A stretch of 15,754 nucleotides of DNA from Baffinella frigidus (taxonomy: Eukaryota; Cryptophyceae; Cryptomonadales; Baffinellaceae), in assembly GCA_026770585.1 (NCBI GenBank), contig MU646388.1, forward strand, positions 19,025 through 34,778, in the 5' to 3' direction. A model generated the notes under the pieces. That model ran no database searches. It was not told the DNA's origin and was given only the letters and a program-made list of their open reading frames with translations. The first letter of the stretch is position 1. Each line of letters opens with the position of its first letter. The translations under genes were made by a program, and so were the position numbers. Shown piece by piece: positions 1 to 5,200 of this stretch.

Positions 1-26
1 GGGGGGGGGGGGGGGGGGGGGGGGGG
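1..26. other. Poly-G run at sequence edge
   Basis: Twenty-six consecutive G open the window. This may be a real homopolymer at a palindrome centre (family A elements have G/C-run arms) or an assembly or sequencing edge artefact. Positions 27-275 after it hold no recognisable gene or element. Confidence 0.5.
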
Positions 27-275
27 AGAGGGATTTGCTTTATTCGCGAGCACAGAAAGGCGCCTGAGCGTGTTGTTGGCGGTGCAAGTGCATCGGAGGC
101 GAGAGGGTCCCTGAGGCATACACAGGGGGTGGGGGGTGAGAGAGATAGGCATGATGTTGTGAGTTGACGGTGTAGCTACAGCTTGAGTGGCCAGCTCGAG
201 GTTCGGTAGGGTTAGGCAGCGCCCCGTGTGTATGGGTGGGCGTGGGTTTGTGGATTGAGTGTAGTGCGAGCGATG

Positions 276-510
276 TACAGGGGTACCTCGCTCATAGGAA
301 AGCGCTATCCCCTAGGACCCTACAGTACGTGCAGGCCTATGCCTAGGGCCCTGCATGTATTGTGGTCCCTAGGGGGTTGGCGTTTTCTTATCCCTTAAGT
401 GGCCAGGGGGTCTCACAAGACCCACGCCAGGTCCTAGGCAGGTCCTAGGGCCCTACGGTAGGGCGTATGAGCCTACTGGCCACTTAGGGAATGAGCGAGG
501 TACTTCTGTG
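276..510. mobile_element. Family A palindromic element, split by a family B element
   Basis: The left end reads TACAGGGGTACCTCGCTC and the right end is its imperfect complement. The right arm is interrupted between TTCTTAT and ATGAGCG by a complete family B element (389-492). No ORF is present, so this is a non-autonomous, MITE-like element. The TA at each outer end may be the target duplication. Confidence 0.7.
389..492. mobile_element. Family B palindromic element (nested)
   Basis: The ends are TATCCCTTAAGTGGCC and its near complement GGCCACTTAGGGAAT. The core carries GGTCCTAGGCAGGTCC and GGGCCCTACGGTAGGGC. It sits inside the right arm of a family A copy, so it inserted later. Other copies lie at 11564-11668 and 12819-12922, with fragments near 783-823, 1021-1106 and 13080-13158. 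Confidence 0.7.
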
Positions 511-544
511 AGGACCGGGCCAGCATGGGCCCGCCTCGGGCCAT

Positions 545-673
545 TACAGGGGTACATTGTACCTCGCTCATAAGAAACCGACCCCCCTAGGATCCTAAGT
601 AGGTCTATGCCTAGGGCCCTATGGTGGTCCTAGGGGGGGGGGGGCGGGTTCTCATGATCGAGGTATCCCTGTA
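545..673. mobile_element. Family A palindromic element
   Basis: Inverted ends TACAGGGGTAC and TATCCCTGTA surround a core with CCTAGG, GGGCCC and CTATGGTGG. The left arm has a short insertion (ATTGTACC) that partly repeats the end sequence. Confidence 0.7.
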
Positions 674-782
674 GATCGACTGTTTTCAGGGTATCGGGGA
701 AAGGCCCCATGTAGCCCTGCGGGCAACGGGAGTAAAGACAAGAGAGTTCGAAGAATGGTCTCACGGAAGATGCATGGCGAAC

Positions 783-823
783 CATCCCTTTGCCAGTAGG
801 CTCATACGCCCTACCGTAGGGCA
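783..823. mobile_element. Family B fragment
   Basis: Reads ATCCCTTTGCCAGTAGG and then the CTCATACGCCCTACCGTAG core of family B. The other half is missing. A short similar end (ATCCCTTGGCCAG) recurs at 874-886. Confidence 0.5.
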
Positions 824-824
824 C

Positions 825-870
825 TACAGGAGTACCTCGCTCATAAGAAACCGACCCCCCTGCATGCCGG
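825..870. mobile_element. Family A half element
   Basis: Left half only: TACAGGAGTACCTCGCTC followed by ATAAGAAACC and a C-run, ending abruptly at TGCATGCC. The right arm is absent. Confidence 0.55.
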
Positions 871-898
871 ATCATCCCTTGGCCAGTACGAGGCCTCG

Positions 899-1020
899 TA
901 CAGGGGTACCTCACTGAGAAGAAACTGCCCCCCCCCTAGGACCACCCTAGGGCCCTACGCATAGGCCTACTGTAGGGTCCTAGGGAGGATGCGGTTTCTT
1001 ATGAGCGAGGTACCCCTGTA
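899..1020. mobile_element. Family A palindromic element
   Basis: Full element with ends TACAGGGGTACC and GGTACCCCTGTA. Its last bases run directly into a family B fragment (1021-1106). Confidence 0.75.
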
Positions 1021-1106
1021 GGCTCATACGCCCTACCGTAGGGCCCCAGGACCTGCCTAGGACCTCTTGGGAGGTCAAATTTGACTTCCTGGCCACTTAG
1101 GGAATA
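1021..1106. mobile_element. Family B fragment, reverse orientation
   Basis: Contains CTCATACGCCCTACCGTAG, two CCTAGG blocks, GGTCAAATTTGAC and the end CTGGCCACTTAGGGAATA. The opposite terminal repeat is missing where it abuts the family A copy. Confidence 0.6.
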
Positions 1107-1195
1107 GGACCCCCTTGCCACTTGAAGGATACGTATGGGGGATCACATGCGGGTGTGCGACATGGCGTGTACGAGAGATTAAAAAGACTTCGACA

Positions 1196-1257
1196 CACAG
1201 GGGGTACTCGAATAAGGACACGCACCGCCCGACGGTCCTGCAGAAGGGCTAGGAGCA
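1196..1257. mobile_element. Family C palindrome fragment
   Basis: Begins CAGGGGGTACTCGAATAAGG followed by ACACGCACCGCCC, with GGAGCATAGGA near the far end. Related pieces occur near 1412-1459, 10738-10816, 11069-11096, 11810-11908 and 13858-13898. It shares the outer CAGGGG with family A but has a different inner arm. Confidence 0.45.
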
Positions 1258-1290
1258 TAGGAGCATCCTACTGAAGGGCCACATGTGGTG

Positions 1291-1411
1291 TACAGGGGTA
1301 CCTCGCTCATAAGAAACCGCCGCCCCCCTAGGACCACCACAGGGCCCTAGGCATGGTCCTACTGTAGGGTCCTAGGGGGGGGCGGTTTCTTATGAGCGAG
1401 GTACCCCTGTA
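1291..1411. mobile_element. Family A palindromic element
   Basis: Full copy with near-perfect inverted ends and outer TA on both sides. The core is in the orientation ACCACCACAGGGCCCTAGG. Confidence 0.75.
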
Positions 1412-1459
1412 GGCATAGGAGCATGGGAGCACCCCAGGGGCGGTGCCCTGAATTCCGAG

Positions 1460-1581
1460 TACAGGGGTACCTCGCTGAGAAGAAATTGCCCCCCCCCTAG
1501 GACCACCCTAGGGCCCTACGCATAGGCCTACTGTAGGGTCCTAGGGAGGATGCGGTTTCATATGAGCGAGGCACCCCTGTA
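1460..1581. mobile_element. Family A palindromic element
   Basis: Full copy, nearly identical in its core to the one at 899-1020. It abuts the next copy directly. Confidence 0.75.
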
Positions 1582-1699
1582 AAGGGTACCTCGCTCATAA
1601 GAAAGCGCCCCCCCCCCCGGGACCACCGTAGGAGCCTAGGCATGGCCTACTGTAGAGTCCTAGGGGGGGTTGATTTCTTATGAGCGAGGTACCCCTGTA
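1582..1699. mobile_element. Family A palindromic element, adjacent copy
   Basis: The left end is slightly eroded (AAAGGGTACCTCGCTC) and the right end intact (GGTACCCCTGTA). It is back to back with the preceding copy, without spacer. Confidence 0.7.
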
Positions 1700-1745
1700 A
1701 GCCCTGTACCAGCGCGGAGCGAGGCACGTGCCTGAATGTATTGGA

Positions 1746-1807
1746 TACAGGGGTACCTCGCTCATAAGAAACCGCCCCCCCCTAGGACCCTACAGTAGGA
1801 CTACATT
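1746..1807. mobile_element. Family A half element
   Basis: Left half only, from TACAGGGGTACC to CTACAGTAGGACTAC, then cut at the start of the next full copy. Confidence 0.6.
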
Positions 1808-1808
1808 G

Positions 1809-1935
1809 TACAGGGGTAATTCGCTCAGAAGAAACACGCTCCTCCTAGGACTCTACAGCAGGGCTAAATGTATGCCTAGGACCCTATGGTGGTCCTAGGG
1901 AGGGGCCAGTTTCTTATGAGCGAGGTACCCCTGTA
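1809..1935. mobile_element. Family A palindromic element
   Basis: Full copy, left end TACAGGGGTAATTCGC, right end GGTACCCCTGTA. Confidence 0.7.
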
Positions 1936-2001
1936 ACGGTCTCTCTACAGAGGTCTCTCAAGTTCAGGGTTCTAGATAGGCCTGCAGTAGGGTGCGGGGT
2001 T

Positions 2002-2161
2002 TTATCTCAGATAAACACTTTTAAAAGTCGTTTTCCTAAGTCAACTCCCCCACAAATCTGTCAACTTATGCGTACGGGCTCGCAGAGTAAAGCATAAGTT
2101 GACAGATTTGTGGGGGAGTTGACTTAGGAAAACGACTTTTAAAAGTGTTTATCTGAGATAA
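2002..2161. mobile_element. Perfect 70-bp inverted repeat (family D palindrome)
   Basis: The arms 2002-2071 and 2092-2161 are exact reverse complements over 70 bp, separated by only 20 bp. The outer end TTATCTCAGATAA is itself palindromic. No ORF is present. The perfect arms point to a very young MITE-like insertion or a sequence under selection as an RNA hairpin. It lies 66 bp past the GST stop codon, so it may be transcribed in the 3' end of that gene. Confidence 0.85.
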
Positions 2162-2176
2162 GGTTATGTATTCGAG

Positions 2177-2181
2177 TTACA
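2177..2181 (-). promoter_or_regulatory. Candidate TGTAA poly(A) signal of the GST gene
   Basis: On the minus strand TGTAA lies 47 nt past the TAG stop at 2230-2228. TGTAA is the usual polyadenylation signal of chlorophyte algae. A single 5-mer is weak evidence, but its position fits. Confidence 0.4.
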
Positions 2182-2227
2182 GCCTCACCGCACCACTGGA
2201 AGTGGCGAGCGTGTGCTCGACCCACCT

Positions 2228-5200
2228 CTACTTGAAGGAGGCGAAGGCGGGGTTGTTGAACGGCAGGGCGTACCCGGAGCTCTCGTAGTACCCCTGCCAC
2301 CAGTCCATCAATGTCAGGAGTGTGTCCATCAATGTCAGGGGTGCGTCCATCAATATGCAGTACGTCCGTCAATAGCTGTCAGCATGGCAGCAGTGCGTCC
2401 ATCAATCTGGGGATACACCTCATGTAGGCATATCCGGAGTGACGTTACACAAGTCACTTCCTGTTAAGTATTATAAAAGACAAACACGGATCCTATCAAT
2501 GGCTGTCAGCGTGTCAGCGTGTCAGCGTGTCAGCAGCGCGTCCATCAATAGCTGCTCGTGTCCATCAACATCGCCCAACAAGACCCTCCGGGGTTCGAGG
2601 CGGGACCTTGAGCTTCGGCTCGGCCTTGAAGGTGGCGTGCAGCTTCTTGAGCTCGGGGCACTCCTCAATCGGGTCCGTCACGCCCGTCTCCTTCGCCATC
2701 TGTGAGGGTAAGATAGGTTAAGATAAGTTAAGATAGGATAAGATAGGTAAAGATCAGTTAAGACAGGTTACGATAGATCAAGATAGAGGTAATTTACATA
2801 AGGAATTGGAGCCGTTGGCCTGATTTGTGAAGGAACGGCTCCAATTCCGTATGGGACTTTTGACTGCTCGGGGCACTCCTCGATCGGGTCCGCCACGCCC
2901 GTCTCCTTCGCCATCTGTGAGGGTAAGATAGGTTAAGATAAGTTAACATAGGACCAGACAGGTCAAGACAGGTCAAGATAGGTCAAGCTAGGTCAAGCTA
3001 GGTCAAGCTAAGTTAATATAGGTTAATTTAGGTCAAGATAGGATAGGATAGGATAAGATAGGTCAAGATAGAGGTCAGAAGTATCAGTCCCGCCCATCGC
3101 CGCCGCCATCTGCTCGAGCGTGTTCAATTTAAATACCGTGTTGACTTAATGTTTAATTAAATTAAATACGCTCCGCCCGTATGGAATTGGAGCCTTTGGC
3201 GTAATTTGTGAAAGAAAGGCTGCAATTCCTTGTGGGACTTGTTGCGCTCGAGACACGCGTCGGTCGGGCCGACGCGATCGGTGTTAGAGTTGAGGGGTTG
3301 TGGTTTATTTATTGGGGTTTATTTTTTGGGGTTTGGGGTCACGGGTTTCGGCTGACGTCAGGCGAATGAGTGAGAGGGAGAGGGAGGGTTTCAAGTACCG
3401 CTGAGTGCATGTCGAGCATCTCGAACACGTGGAAGTCGCCGGCGAGCGGCTCGGCCCCGCAGAAGAAGGGGGTGCCCTGCGGATTCGGGGTAAGGGTTTA
3501 GGGATTAGTGTTTAGGGTTTAGTGTTTATCGCCCCTGCAGAAGCACGGAGTGCCCTGGGGAGAAGGGTTCAGGGTTTAGGGTTGAGTATATAGGGTTTAG
3601 TATATAGGGTTTGGGGTGTAGGGTTCAGGGTTTAGAGGTTTTAGGGGGTTTAGAGAGACCTTCTGCCTTAGGAAGCTGTTGAGCTTCGCGTAGTGCCCGG
3701 ACACAGTTTTGAAGAAAATCGGTGCGCGTAACTACCGAGGAGTTGGCGTTCTGAGGGCAAGCAGTGTGCGCAACTACCGAAGCGTTGCGTTTCGAGGGCA
3801 CGCAGTGTGCGCAAACCCGGTCGTGTCCAATAGAAGGGCGCGGGACCTTCTGCTTGAGGAAGCCGTTGAGCTTGGCGTAGTGCCCGGAGACACCCTTGAA
3901 GTACTCCGGCGCGCCCTTCTTGAAACCCTCCTGCAGGGGAGAAACGCAAGGTTCAACAAAGGGAGAAAAGCGAGGTTTAGTTTCTCCCATGCCTTCTTCT
4001 GCAACCACACAGCGGACTTCCAAGGGATTCGTGAATAACCCCTACGCGATAAGACCTAGGACCCTACGGTAGGCAACCCGTAGGGGCATAGGGGGGTTCC
4101 TACAGACGAGGTAACGGAAACTCGGCCCAAAATGGGCCGAAAGTCCCTTCGCAGCCCGCTGTGTGGGAACAAAAGCGAAGTTTGATGATTTAAATTGTCG
4201 AACACGACCGCTGTACGCCACATGGAGAGGTAGGACGAGGCGTGAGGGGGGCGGAACCACCCCGAAGGATGGGTGGGGTATTAATTCGATAGTAGCTTCA
4301 ATATTTTTGAGGTGGGGTACGGGGTTAGAGGTTCGACCATGACAGTACCGCCTCTAGGGTCCAGGGTCGTGGGTTGGTTTAGGGTTCTAGGTTTAGACTT
4401 GAGGTTTTGGGTTTCAAGGGTCCGATCATGCCTGTGCCACCGAAAGAGTTTAGGGTCTAGGGTCGGGGCTCGAGTTTCGGGTGTCGGGTTGCTGGTGCGA
4501 CCAAATAGACGGAGTCAAAGCTAGACAGGGCGCAGGGCTTTGAGTTTCGGGGTCTAGAAGGATCTTGGATATGGTTGGAAGACTCTAGAAGGCTCTAGAA
4601 GGTTCTTTACAACACGTTGAGGGTTCGGGGGTTGGACCTTGTCCGTGCCTCCGTTGACGACCTTCATCGCGTCGGAGGTGGAACACCTGAATCATAACCT
4701 GACGAAACACGGCTCTAGAAGGCTCTAGAGAGCCCATAAGGCTCGAGAAGAATCTTTGATATGATTGGAAGACTCTAGAAGGCTCTAGAAGGTTCTTTAC
4801 TACACGTTGAGAAGGTTCGGGGGTTGGACCTTGTCCGTGCCGCCGTAGACGACCTTCATCGCGTCGTTGCGGAGGTCGAACACCTGCATCATAACCTGAC
4901 GAACGAAAGCGGATTAAATCGAGGTTGTGTTGATAGGGTAACGTCCCGAAAACCAGGTAGTTGAGCTTCCGGTATTGCCTACGGTAGGCCGTAGGGCCCC
5001 TAGGGCCTAATGTTTCTTAGGACCCCCCCTAGGGCACTAGGGACTACAGTAGGCAATACCGTAGGCTGAACTACCCAGTTTTCAGGACGTTACCCTTTAC
5101 CAGTTGGTGTAGGGTGTGGGGTGTAGGATGTAGGATGTAGGGTGTAGGGTTTGGGGTTTCGGGTCTGGGGATTGGATTTTAGGTTCTAGGGGTTGTGAGG

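Larger units (their letters stand above)
2706..3075. repeat. GGTTAAGATA / GGTCAAGATA minisatellite in intron 7
   Basis: Ten-base units of the form GGTTAAGATA, drifting to GGTCAAGCTA, occur at 2706-2790 and 2924-3075. Between them lie a hairpin and a partial exon 8 copy. The start GAGGGTAAGATAGG follows both the real exon 8 and its copy, showing that exon edge and minisatellite duplicated together. Confidence 0.75.

Noticed and set aside
630-914. Minus-strand open frame of 94 codons
   Set aside because: It runs across family A and B palindrome arms and ends in a proline run from a C/G tract. No protein-like features.
276-1935. CRISPR array or bacterial repeat cassette
   Set aside because: The repeats are near-complete hairpins of about 120 bp with irregular spacing and nested insertions, in a eukaryotic context.
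2213-2467. Plus-strand open frame rich in HQCQ and VRPS
   Set aside because: It lies antisense to GST exon 9 and then in a tandem repeat; the composition reflects the repeat unit.
3481-3655. True telomere
   Set aside because: The TTTAGGG-like units are irregular, mixed with other sequence and internal to a gene.
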